Part shown: positions 17,154 through 25,757 of the stretch, one piece after another
How positions within the stretch are numbered: position 1 is the first letter of the stretch
Layout: the number at the start of each line of letters is the position of its first letter
Assembly (NCBI GenBank): GCA_035570275.1
Contig: DATMNI010000466.1
Location: 1-64,000, forward strand
DNA length: 64,000 bases
Reading direction: 5' to 3'
DNA from: DATMNI01 sp035570275
GTDB lineage: Bacteria; Acidobacteriota; Terriglobia; Bryobacterales; Bryobacteraceae
The notes under the pieces: generated by a model
Databases searched by the model: none
Told to the model about the DNA's origin: nothing
What the model saw: the letters and a program-made list of their open reading frames with translations, nothing else
Position numbers and translations under genes: made by a program

Positions 17154-18815
17154 CTACTTGCCCGATTTCATCGGCGAGCTGAGCGTAACCCGCCGCATCT
17201 GGTCGGCCATTCGATCACCCAGAGCGGTCGCCTTCTTGTCCTCCCCCTGCCTTCGGTAAACCTGCTGGAGTGCCGTCGCGGCCGACAACTGGAGCGGGTC
17301 CAATTCCAGGGCTCGCTCCAAATGCGAGGCGGCTTTCTCCACCTGGCCGGACTCCAGGCAGGCGATGCCCACGTCCTCTTCGCTGCCGGCGCTGTCTGGG
17401 TCCAATTGCAGCACCCGCTCGAACGCCCTGAGGGCTTCGAGCGGCTCTTTACCCAACAGCAGCGCCCGTCCAATTCCCTTGAGCACGCCGATATCGCCAG
17501 GCGCCGCTCGCTGCACCTCGGTCAGCATGCGGTAGCCGCGCACCATTTGGGCCGGAGAGCGGCCGGAGATGCCGGCGTTGACATAGGCGAGCGCCAGGTT
17601 GCGCGCCGCCAGCGCCGGCGGGGGATCACGCCACGCCACCAGGCTTTCCGGCTGCGGAGTTGGCTCACCCGTTGGATCAGACCTCGGCCCATCTGGTGGC
17701 TCAGACGTTGGCTCATCGGGCTGCGGGCGCCTGGCGATCCGATGATCGGTGAACACGGTATGCCCGCCATCCTGCGCCTGGCGGCGGGTCATGTGGCAGC
17801 TCACGCAGTTGGCGCCGGTGGGATGCGATTTCGGCAGCTTACCCTGGTGGCACGCCTGGCAACGTGCGCTGAAGGTCTGGGACGTTGGCGCCGCTGCCGG
17901 GTGGGGATTGTGACAGGTTCCGCACCACAACTCGCCGTGGCTGTTGCGCGCGCAGGCGCTCCGTGCCAACTGTTCGGCGTGGCTGATCACTTTGAAAGAG
18001 GCAGAGTTGAAGGCATCGCCGCCGGCGCGGGTATAGACGGTGAACACCTCTTCCAGGCGCTGGCCCGGACGAAAGTCGCCGAAGTGGACGCCGGGATTAA
18101 GAATGCGGGTTACGCCCGCAAGGTGGCACTGCTCGCAGATGCTGTCGCGCGCCGCCGGCGCCAGTTTGGCCGGGTTGACGATGGAACCCGGCACCGGCCG
18201 CCGCAGGTGCGCCTCGGCCGCGCCGTGACAGCGCTCGCACGAAATCGCCTCTGGGGCGAACACGGGGGGCGTGTACCGGTTCGCCGTGCCGGGAATATGC
18301 AGCGGCCGCCCGGAGTGGCAGAGCACGCACTCCTCGCCGACCGGCCGCGTGAAATCGGGTTCGGGAATTCGTTCGTACCCCGGGGCCAGACCGTAGGCCC
18401 GGCGATTGGTGTAATAACAGATCGGTGACTGAAACAGATGGTCGCCGACCAGGATGAGATACCCGGCTGCGTGGCGGCCCGACCCGATGACATACGCGAC
18501 CGGTTGCTCGGATGTCTCGCCTGCGCGCTCCATGCGCTGCCAGGTGCCTTTACCGTCGGAGCGAACGGTAAATCGGGCGCCGGAACCAGCGGCTGTGAGG
18601 GCGCCTGCCGGCTCATTGGCGGGACGGCGCAGCGAACGAGACATACTGGAATGCGAATAGGCGGCCACTTGTTTTGGGTGGCAGGACTCGCAGGGATGGG
18701 CTGCGAGAGGCAGCGGGAGGAGCAGCAGCGTGAGCAGCAGCGAGAGTGCGCACCGGGTAAAGAGCGGCGGCAGGCGGATTAACAATCCGCCGCAGGTTAG
18801 CAACCTGCCCCACAT
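17154..18815 (-). CDS. Multiheme c-type cytochrome with C-terminal TPR repeats
   Basis: 553 residues as given. Signal peptide (ALSLLLTLLLLPLPLAAHP), then seven heme c motifs: CESCH, CVLCH, CERCH, CEQCH, CGTCH, CQACH and CVSCH. The last heme is followed by a Pro/Glu-rich linker and three to four TPR units (KGIGRALLLGKEPLEALRAF and similar). It resembles cytochrome c554/NrfA-like multiheme proteins joined to TPRs and likely carries periplasmic electrons within a complex. The ATG sits one base after the TonB receptor stop codon, so the two are probably co-transcribed. Oddity: the first 15 or so codons lie inside a family A interspersed repeat, so the true start could be a TTG further in. Confidence 0.85.
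   Translation of the reverse strand: MWGRLLTCGGLLIRLPPLFTRCALSLLLTLLLLPLPLAAHPCESCHPKQVAAYSHSSMSRSLRRPANEPAGALTAAGSGARFTVRSDGKGTWQRMERAGETSEQPVAYVIGSGRHAAGYLILVGDHLFQSPICYYTNRRAYGLAPGYERIPEPDFTRPVGEECVLCHSGRPLHIPGTANRYTPPVFAPEAISCERCHGAAEAHLRRPVPGSIVNPAKLAPAARDSICEQCHLAGVTRILNPGVHFGDFRPGQRLEEVFTVYTRAGGDAFNSASFKVISHAEQLARSACARNSHGELWCGTCHNPHPAAAPTSQTFSARCQACHQGKLPKSHPTGANCVSCHMTRRQAQDGGHTVFTDHRIARRPQPDEPTSEPPDGPRSDPTGEPTPQPESLVAWRDPPPALAARNLALAYVNAGISGRSPAQMVRGYRMLTEVQRAAPGDIGVLKGIGRALLLGKEPLEALRAFERVLQLDPDSAGSEEDVGIACLESGQVEKAASHLERALELDPLQLSAATALQQVYRRQGEDKKATALGDRMADQMRRVTLSSPMKSGK
18771..18814 (-). repeat. Interspersed palindromic repeat, family A, copy 2
   Basis: Inverted relative to copy 1: AGGCGGATTAACAATCCGCC followed by GCAGGTTAGCAACCTGC and CCCCAC. 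It fills the junction between the TonB receptor gene and the cytochrome gene and supplies the first codons of the cytochrome frame. Confidence 0.75.
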
Positions 18816-18816
18816 C

Positions 18817-21800
18817 CTAGAATGAGAGCTTAGCGCCGATCTGAATCCATCGCGGATTCAGTTGCGAGGTCACGCGGCCGAAGGTAGAGCTCGACAGATT
18901 CGCCGAGACGCCGTTCAGGTTCACACGGTTGAACACGTTGTAGAACTCGAACCGCAATTGCACGTGCAATCTCTCGGTAATCCTGGTTTCCTTCGACAGG
19001 CTGGCGTCGGTCTCCGCGAAACCCGGGTTGCGGAACTGACCCCAGCGCTCATTGCCCTCGGTACCCAGCGTGGGCACGGTGAAGTTCGACTTGGGGAACA
19101 CGCCTGTCAGATAAGCCTGGCGGCTGTTTGGCATGCTGTAGCTGGTGACGTTGGGATAGTCGTTGTTGACGCCATCCGCATTATAGTCGCCGCTGGCAGC
19201 AGTGATCCCGGTGAAATTGCCGTTGGCGTCCCGAACCGGTTGGAACGCGGCGGTCGTGTTGACCGTGAAGGGGTGGCCGCTCTGCAGGATGGTGGTTCCG
19301 CTGGCGGTCCACCCGCCGGTGAGGCGCCCGGCCAATCCGTGGCCCTGATTCCACCCGGGTATGCTGTAACTCGCGGTGAGAGAGAGCCGGTTGGGCGAGT
19401 CCCAGATCGAAGGCCCGTAGTATTGATACGGGTTGGTGGCCACCGGATACACTTGGGTGTCGTCTTTCGAAGAGGAGCGCGTGTAATAGGCGTTGAGAAA
19501 CCCGTTCTTGGCAAAGCGCGTCCGGACACCCACAATCAACGCGTCGAATCTCGACTGGCGATCGTTCTGCGTGTAAGAGATCGAACCGAAGCTCGGGTTC
19601 AAGCGGGTCGGAACCGTGCTGTTGTGCTGGATCAGGTCACCCGCGAAGTTGTTGATATCCACGCCATAACTCACGCTGAACTGCTGGCCGCCGCCCGCCA
19701 GCAAGTCCCTGCCGCGCGAGCCCGAGTAGCCCACCGAGGCCACCGTATCGCGGGCCACCTTGCGCTCCACGTTGGCCGTGAAGTTGTAGGCGATCGGGGT
19801 CAACAGATTGGGATCGATGGCGCCGATACCCGGTTGCAGACCGACGATCCCACCGTGAGCATCAAGCTGCCCGCCGGCCACCGCCGGGTACGTAAACCCG
19901 AACGGAGGTACGTTGCTGTTCCCCAACACGAATAGCGGCGGAATCGCCCCAGTGCCGAAGAACGTTGGATAGATCGGCCCTGGCGGATTGCCACGGAGCT
20001 CCTCCTGCGCATTGGCCGGCGTCACCCAGTTGTGGAACATGCCGATGCCGCCCCTGACAACCCAGTCGCCCTTCTTGTTCGGATCCCACGACACGCCCAC
20101 GCGCGGGCTCCAGGCCTTCTGCGCCCCATTGAAGATGTCGTTTTTCACCGCCACCTTCCCATTCGTAACCTGGTCCTGGAAAGTCGCGCCCTGGCCCAGG
20201 ATGAAGTTGCCGAATACGGTGTTGGTGGAGCGCGAATAAGGATTGCCGTAGTCGTCCCACCGCACGCCATAGGTCAGCGTCAGGTTCGACTTGACCTTCC
20301 AGGTGTCCTGAGCGAACAGGCCGAAGGTCTTCGATGCGGCGTTCCAATCCCACAACACCGGCTTGCCCGTGATCGGATTGTAGGCCACGCCCGTCTCCGT
20401 GAACGGCTTGTCCTGCACCAGGTCCAGCAGGTTGTTGAAATTGAACGTGGGCTGGGCGTGCGGCCCCTGGAACTGCTCCACGTCATCGCCGAACCATCCC
20501 TCGTATCCGAACTTGAATGTGTGGGAGCCGGTGATGTGCGTCAGCACGTCGCGCCAATGATAGTTGTGCTGAATGAAATCGCCCGCCGCGAAACCGTTGC
20601 CGAAGGCCGTACTCTGCCCGGTTACGTTGATCAGGGGGACGCTGAACAGGCCGGTCTTCGGCTGGATCCCCTCGTCCCGCATGTACCCGAAGCTGGCTTC
20701 GTTCACCGTGCTGGGCGAAAAGGTGTGAGTCTCGCTGAATTGCCAGGCATTCAGGATGAAGTGGCTGGTGGCGGCGAAGGCCGGCCGGATGGCGGGTCCG
20801 CCCGTGTCCAGAACCGTCCGGTAGGTGTTGCCGTAGATCCGGTCGTTCTTGAAATACTTGTCGATGCGGACGTTGAACTGGGTGCCGTTGCGGTAATTGG
20901 TTCCGTTGAAAATGCCGGAGTCGATCATCGGCGTGTTGCACGGCAGATTGAAAGTGGCCGCCGTGCCGCAGGTCCCCGGAAACACATTATTGGCCGTCTG
21001 CAGAACCGCCGTAGTGGTGGCGCTGGAGGCGGGATAGCTGTTCAGGATCTTGGTGCCCAGCGTGTTCGGGAAATTCTGCTTGGCCCAGTTGGCGAACTGC
21101 GGATCCTCATAGGTCTGCGTGCTGTTCCCGGTGGAAGTCGAAGCGCGCAGAGGCTCAATGGAGAAGAAGAAGAAGAACTGGTGATGCGGAACAATCGGTC
21201 CGCCGATAGTGGCGGAGACGTTGTTGCTATGGTAAGGAGAGTAGTTGTGAACGAACTCCGTCCCGGCCCATAGCTTTTGATTGGTGAAGTAGTCGCTGGC
21301 GGTGCCATGCAGGCCTTCGGTGCCGGATTTCGTGGTCATGGCCATCTGGACGGAGCTGGCACGGCCGTATTCCACGCTGAAAGTATTGGTTTGGATACTG
21401 ACTTCCTGCACCGAATCGGGATTCGGCGTCAGGTTCAATACGCCCGGCCGGATGGCGCTGGTCACATCCAGCCCATCCACCATGTACATGTTCCCGACGC
21501 TGCCCGAACCATTGGCGCTGGCATCCACCTGCAGCTCCGTGGAGTAATTGTCCACGCCGGACCCTGGACTTCCGCCGGTGGTGGTGCCGATCCCGATCAC
21601 TCCGGGCGCCATCGTGACCAGCGAAATCATATTGCGGCCCGCCAGCGGAAGGCTGGACAGCGCCGCCGTTTCGAGCGTCATCTGGTTCCGGCTCTCGGCC
21701 GTATTCAGGACGGGAGCCTGGGCGGTAACCTCCACCGATTGCGATGCCGTGGCCACCTTCATGGCCACTGGGAGATTCAGGTTCTGGCTGGTTTCGAGCG

Positions 21801-22086
21801 CGAACGAAACCGCGGTCGTGTTGAAGCCGCTGGCATCCACGGTGACCTGGTAGGAACCGGGGGCGAGGCTGACAAACCGGTAATTGCCTTCCGAGTCCGA
21901 CGTAGTGGTGGAGGCCACGTTCGTCTCCGTGTTCTTCAACTGGACTTTCGCGTTGGGCACCACGGCACCCGCGGGATCCTGCACGGTCCCTTGGATGCTG
22001 CCGCTAAACTGCCCCCAACAAGCGGCACTCATGACAACTGCCAGAACAGCAAAACGAATCACGAACCATCGCGAACTCGGCGACAT
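18817..22086 (-). CDS. TonB-dependent receptor, Oar-like, with carboxypeptidase-regulatory N-terminal domain
   Basis: About 1089 residues. Signal peptide (FAVLAVVMSAACWG), then a CarboxypepD_reg-like beta-sandwich (GSIQGTVQDPAGAVVPNAKV to APGSYQVTVDASGFN), a plug region (NTAESRNQMTLETAALSSLP, LAGRNMISLVTMAPGV) and a long outer-membrane barrel ending in Phe (WIQIGAKLSF). Family-typical phrases include EYGRASSVQMAMTTKSGT and a C-terminal LRFEFYNVFNRVNL. Such receptors import large substrates or secrete/anchor proteins in Acidobacteriota. The ATG at 22086 is preferred because AGGGGGTG lies just upstream; GTG at 22092 is an alternative. A strong promoter lies about 165 bases upstream. Confidence 0.92.
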   Translation of the reverse strand: MSPSSRWFVIRFAVLAVVMSAACWGQFSGSIQGTVQDPAGAVVPNAKVQLKNTETNVASTTTSDSEGNYRFVSLAPGSYQVTVDASGFNTTAVSFALETSQNLNLPVAMKVATASQSVEVTAQAPVLNTAESRNQMTLETAALSSLPLAGRNMISLVTMAPGVIGIGTTTGGSPGSGVDNYSTELQVDASANGSGSVGNMYMVDGLDVTSAIRPGVLNLTPNPDSVQEVSIQTNTFSVEYGRASSVQMAMTTKSGTEGLHGTASDYFTNQKLWAGTEFVHNYSPYHSNNVSATIGGPIVPHHQFFFFFSIEPLRASTSTGNSTQTYEDPQFANWAKQNFPNTLGTKILNSYPASSATTTAVLQTANNVFPGTCGTAATFNLPCNTPMIDSGIFNGTNYRNGTQFNVRIDKYFKNDRIYGNTYRTVLDTGGPAIRPAFAATSHFILNAWQFSETHTFSPSTVNEASFGYMRDEGIQPKTGLFSVPLINVTGQSTAFGNGFAAGDFIQHNYHWRDVLTHITGSHTFKFGYEGWFGDDVEQFQGPHAQPTFNFNNLLDLVQDKPFTETGVAYNPITGKPVLWDWNAASKTFGLFAQDTWKVKSNLTLTYGVRWDDYGNPYSRSTNTVFGNFILGQGATFQDQVTNGKVAVKNDIFNGAQKAWSPRVGVSWDPNKKGDWVVRGGIGMFHNWVTPANAQEELRGNPPGPIYPTFFGTGAIPPLFVLGNSNVPPFGFTYPAVAGGQLDAHGGIVGLQPGIGAIDPNLLTPIAYNFTANVERKVARDTVASVGYSGSRGRDLLAGGGQQFSVSYGVDINNFAGDLIQHNSTVPTRLNPSFGSISYTQNDRQSRFDALIVGVRTRFAKNGFLNAYYTRSSSKDDTQVYPVATNPYQYYGPSIWDSPNRLSLTASYSIPGWNQGHGLAGRLTGGWTASGTTILQSGHPFTVNTTAAFQPVRDANGNFTGITAASGDYNADGVNNDYPNVTSYSMPNSRQAYLTGVFPKSNFTVPTLGTEGNERWGQFRNPGFAETDASLSKETRITERLHVQLRFEFYNVFNRVNLNGVSANLSSSTFGRVTSQLNPRWIQIGAKLSF

Positions 22087-22250
22087 ACACACCCCCTAAT
22101 AGCGAACGGTTATGGCGATCGGCGGACAGCCGCGCCTGGGCTCGGCAAACGCCTTAACCCACGCCTCAAAACCACATCAACCCACACCTCAAACCTACGC
22201 CTCAGACGGCGCCAGGCGGCGGAATTGACACCGCACCTCAGGCTAGTGAT

Positions 22251-22279
22251 TTTATACTATGACTTGACTCGCAAGTCAA
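22251..22279 (-). promoter_or_regulatory. Sigma-70-type promoter with palindromic operator, upstream of the TonB receptor
   Basis: On the minus strand TTGACT (22274-22279) and TATAAA (22251-22256) are exactly 17 bases apart. The spacer contains the perfect palindrome GACTTG-N5-CAAGTC (22261-22277), which would suit a dimeric repressor overlapping the polymerase site. The predicted leader to the receptor start is roughly 155 bases. Confidence 0.65.
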
Positions 22280-23200
22280 TTGAAAATTTAAACGCTTGCA
22301 AAGGACGCCCGGAAACCGCCCGTCAACGTAAACGCGCCAATAATTCCATACTATTCGTTCTTTTTTCCGATTAGGGGTGGTTGCTGCCGTTGCGATTCGG
22401 GGGTACCGCGGCGGACTGATCGTGCAATCGCTTTCAGGTGCGTTCCGTTGTTTCAGCGCGTGGGGTGGCTCACTCAGATTGGCGATGGTTGCGGCTGCTC
22501 GAAATGGAGAAGAGCTCGCCCGACTTTTACTAGCGCTGAAGCTGCCCGGGGGGAACCTTTTCGGTCTGCCTCACGCTGCCGCAGCGGCGGCTGGGAGGAA
22601 TTGCCAAACGGACCCATTTTGGAGGTCCAAACTGAAGAAAACGAAACCGCTTGGCCCTCACGGAACGAACCCATTTTGCCTCTCCAACGGAAATTCTGGC
22701 GGTTGGCGTTGAACTGCGCGGCTGGAAACATCATTATTGACCTCACGCTAGACATGGCGTACCTTGTACTACCCCTAAGCTAACCATGAAGGTGCAGGAG
22801 TTTTCACTGGCGATAGAGTGTATATTATTGAAGGTACACGAGATAGCTATTTTAAAACGGTGGTGATCGTTTAGCGGCTAATCCGCGCGGCGGCGGGAGC
22901 GGCTTTAGAGCATCGCGATCTCATACGATGAGAGTGCATCTCCGACAGCGTGGAATGCACCCGGGTATAAAGCCGTTTGCGAACCGTGACACGCACTTGG
23001 ACAGATTCGCCTCCGGGAGATGTTGGGCACTCTCCCTTTTGTAAAGGCGGGTCTGCTGGAAGTCGTGGTTGTTCCGTTGAAACTCCATATACGGGCTTCG
23101 GCCAACGCTAAGCCGTTCGGGTTTTAAGTATTCGGGTGTTGAGCGTCCAAAACTCGTCACCTTATCTAGCCGCCCTAACATTGTTTGGTATCCTTTTTCC
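22280..23200. other. Intergenic region without a recognised gene
   Basis: Lies between the TonB receptor promoter and the ankyrin gene. Short open frames occur on both strands but none resembles a known family. Two related words, AACGGACCCATTTTGG (near 22608) and ACGGAACGAACCCATTTTGCC (near 22660), resemble the repeat family E unit at 30066-30163. A 98-codon minus-strand frame ending near 22921 starts opposite the ankyrin start and is not recognisable. Confidence 0.45.
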
Positions 23201-24037
23201 ATGCGCGTGATTGTCACGTTGGTCGCATCCCTTGCTTTTTGCCAAGCCGGAGAGCTGCATCGAGCCGCGCGTCGGTGTGACGGGGATCGGATGCGGCAGT
23301 TGCTGTCGCACCACCCGCCTTTGAACGAAACGGACGAGAACGGGATGACACCCCTGAATATCGCAATCGACTCACGCCAGACTGCATGTGTGGGTCTGCT
23401 GCTCGAATCCGGCGCGGATCCTAAAGCGCGCGATCAGCAGGGCCGGACAGCATTTGATGTGGCGCTCAATCTCCCGGACCTGCAGGATCTGAGAGCTATC
23501 AGGCTCTTGCTTTGGAATTCCGACCGGGAAAAGCATCGTGAACAGATGGGACCGATGCCGTGGTCGCTTGAGTATACGGCGAGGCGCGGCCAGACTAATG
23601 TCACGAAGATGCTGCTCGCCCTGGGTGCAGATCCGAATGCAACTGGCACAGCCGGCACAACGCCGCTTGCCGATGCTGCGTTGAAAGGCGATCTTGATGG
23701 TGTCCGCGTGTTACTTGCGCATGGCGCGCGGCTAAACGCCATCAGTCTGGCGGGCACACAGCCGATCCACGATGCTGCGCTGGGGGATTGCGCCGAGGTC
23801 ATTCGGGAACTCGCGATGCACGGGGCCGATATGAACGCTCGCACCCGAGGTGATGCTCAAACGCCGCTTCACATTGCAGCCGCAATGGGCAAGATGAACG
23901 CGGTTGAAGCGCTTGTTGCACTGGGCGCGGATCTGAGAGTCAAAGACTCCAATGGCCGGACACCACTCGAGGCGGCCGAGCGAGCCGACCTGGCCAATGT
24001 CGTCGCATTCCTCAGACGTGCCGTGGCGGCCAAATAG
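23201..24037 (+). CDS. Exported ankyrin-repeat protein
   Basis: 278 residues. A short signal peptide (VIVTLVASLAFCQAG) is followed by about six ankyrin repeats, with consensus words such as ENGMTPLNIAIDSRQ, GADPKARDQQGRTAFDVAL, LGADPNATGTAGTTPLADA and DAQTPLHIAAAMGKMNAVEA. Ankyrin arrays are protein-binding scaffolds; exported ones occur widely in soil bacteria. No partner gene is adjacent. The last repeat is capped by VVAFLRRAVAAK. Confidence 0.88.
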   Translation: MRVIVTLVASLAFCQAGELHRAARRCDGDRMRQLLSHHPPLNETDENGMTPLNIAIDSRQTACVGLLLESGADPKARDQQGRTAFDVALNLPDLQDLRAIRLLLWNSDREKHREQMGPMPWSLEYTARRGQTNVTKMLLALGADPNATGTAGTTPLADAALKGDLDGVRVLLAHGARLNAISLAGTQPIHDAALGDCAEVIRELAMHGADMNARTRGDAQTPLHIAAAMGKMNAVEALVALGADLRVKDSNGRTPLEAAERADLANVVAFLRRAVAAK

Positions 24038-24076
24038 ACTTAACGCATGAATTTTCTGGAGGAAAATTGCGTATGT

Positions 24077-24344
24077 CAACGCCGGAGCTTGCGCAGTCAA
24101 AACATATACGGGCATCGGCTGGTCTTCGGCATGCGGCGCCAGCTTGAAGCGCCGCACGATCAAGTTTTTGGAGCATCACCTTCAGTGCCTCTTCGGATAC
24201 CGTGGGCGGCGCCTTCGCGATGATATCGAAGCGGTCATCCTCCAGCCATTTCGGCGCCCGGGGCGTTCTGCGAGCCCGTACGCCTGCATACGCAACGTCG
24301 ACCAGCGCCGGCGTGCCGGGTGGCCGACGCTTCAGCGCCGGCAC
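24077..24344 (-). pseudogene. Decayed TIGR03435-type gene fragment (frameshifted)
   Basis: Reading leftward, one frame gives WLEDDRFDIIAKAPPTVSEE followed by LKVMLQ, and a different frame near 24163 continues with IVRRFKLAPHAEDQPMPVYV and LTAQAP. Together they match the central part of TIGR03435-family proteins (WL-x2-ERFDI-x-AKA, then LMLQ-x-LL-x-RFKL-x-x-H, then PVYALT), a family confined to Acidobacteriota. The N-terminal signal region and the C-terminal third are missing. One frameshift joins the pieces. The remnant lies just downstream of and convergent with the ankyrin gene. Confidence 0.7.
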
Positions 24345-24402
24345 GACTGCGACCGCCGGGGGGCTCTTCTCATCGCCGCGACGGCGACAGCCGATTCCTC
24401 CC

Positions 24403-25128
24403 CTACAGGCCGAAGAGGTTGGTCTGCAGCTTGGAGTAGCCGTTTTCAGCGGCCCACAGGTCGAGGGAGATGGACGCCAGTTCGTCCACTTCGGGCACGG
24501 CCAGGCCGTTGCGCGTCAGGTCTACGGATTTGATGTAGCTGCGGCAGGTGTCGCAGGCCTCCACGCGGATGTGCGGGAACTCGGCGGCGATATAGACCGG
24601 GAGCTTGTCCTTGTCTTCTTCACCGCATTGCGGGCAGAGGAGGCGGCGGAAATCCCACTCCGTGAAGCAGAGACTGCAGAGGAGCGATCGTTTGGCGCCG
24701 TCGCCTTCGGGGCGGAGGATGGCGACCACGGGCTTGGAACCGCAGAAAGGGCAGAGGGGCTGGACCTCAGTTCGAGTGGCGGTGCCGCGGCGGGCCAGCG
24801 CTTCCTGGCGGGGTTGCCGGACGGCCAGCGAGAAGAACGCTTCGGCCGGTGTCGACGGAGATTCGACTGCCGACTGCCATCGGGCGGGTATGCAGAGGAG
24901 CGCTTCGGCGGCCTGTGAGAGCGGGGGCGGAGCCTGGTTCGCGACCAGGCGCAGGATGGATTCAGTAGCACGCGCCTGGTGGCCGGTGTTGCCTGCCTGG
25001 AATTCGGCGATCTGCAGGTAGAGGCGGAGCAGTTCGGCTGCGGGGGGCCAGGAATGTTCCAGTTCGGCGGCGCGGGCGATTCGCTTGTCCCATCGCGAGC
25101 CGGACTTATCCCAGGCAGAACCAGTCAT
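24403..25128 (-). CDS. fdhE: Formate dehydrogenase accessory protein FdhE
   Basis: 241 residues. Four CxxC motifs form the rubredoxin-like metal sites characteristic of FdhE: CPFC, CSLC, CPQC and CDTC, with the conserved phrases LCSLCFTEWDFRR and EACDTCRSYIKSVDL. FdhE binds the catalytic subunit of formate dehydrogenase in the cytoplasm and is needed for its maturation before Tat export. Its ATG overlaps the stop of the cytochrome b subunit gene by four bases (ATGA), so it is the last gene of the formate dehydrogenase operon. Confidence 0.93.
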   Translation of the reverse strand: MTGSAWDKSGSRWDKRIARAAELEHSWPPAAELLRLYLQIAEFQAGNTGHQARATESILRLVANQAPPPLSQAAEALLCIPARWQSAVESPSTPAEAFFSLAVRQPRQEALARRGTATRTEVQPLCPFCGSKPVVAILRPEGDGAKRSLLCSLCFTEWDFRRLLCPQCGEEDKDKLPVYIAAEFPHIRVEACDTCRSYIKSVDLTRNGLAVPEVDELASISLDLWAAENGYSKLQTNLFGL

Positions 25129-25757
25129 CTGTCAGTGACCCGGTGACCGGTGACGCGGTTGTACCAGAGCCGGTGATGCGTCCTGGCCCAGGCGGGCGAA
25201 ACCTCGCCGCGAATGATGGAGGTGAATCCACCGCGCACTACCGCGGTTCCCATGTAAACGTGGATGATGAACGCGCCCGTGGTCACCAGCGCCGACGCGG
25301 CATGCAGCAGGATGGCGGCGTAGCGCAGGCCGCGCCAGCTCCACGGAATCAGTTCCGGAAACCACAGTACCGCGCCCGAAAGCAGCAGCACCAGACCCGC
25401 CGCCAGCATGGCCCAGAAGAAATATTTCTGGCCCAGGTTGAAGCGGTCGATGGGGGGCAGGTTCTCATCTTCGTTCCGAATGTAGTGCCGCATGGCGCCG
25501 CCCCAGGCGCGGTCGGCGGCGGTGATCCGCATGTCGGCGAGCCAGGCGCGCATCATCCAGAACAGGGCGGCCACGAAGACTAGCGCCACCCAGGGGTGCC
25601 AAAAGCGCGAAGTCGGCGCGCCGCCCAGCACGATCGCGATCCAGTACAGGTGCGGCGACCAGAATGCGGCGCCGGTGGCCAGGGCGTAGGTGTAGGCGAT
25701 GGCGGAGATCCAGTGGACAACGCGCTCGACCAGGGTGTACCGCAGCAGGTTTGCCAT
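25125..25757 (-). CDS. fdoI: Formate dehydrogenase gamma subunit, cytochrome b556
   Basis: 210 residues. Four membrane helices (VHWISAIAYTYALATGAAFW, PWVALVFVAALFWMM, YFFWAMLAAGLVLLLSGAVL, AAILLHAASALVTTGAFIIH) with family-typical His residues VVHWISA, LLHAASA and IIHVYMG as heme b ligands. It anchors the enzyme in the membrane and passes electrons to quinone. The start shares one base with the stop of the iron-sulfur subunit (TGATG). The extreme C-terminus (NRVTGHRVTDR) resembles the GGTGACCGG-type repeats nearby and may be repeat-derived. Confidence 0.92.
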   Translation of the reverse strand: MANLLRYTLVERVVHWISAIAYTYALATGAAFWSPHLYWIAIVLGGAPTSRFWHPWVALVFVAALFWMMRAWLADMRITAADRAWGGAMRHYIRNEDENLPPIDRFNLGQKYFFWAMLAAGLVLLLSGAVLWFPELIPWSWRGLRYAAILLHAASALVTTGAFIIHVYMGTAVVRGGFTSIIRGEVSPAWARTHHRLWYNRVTGHRVTDR

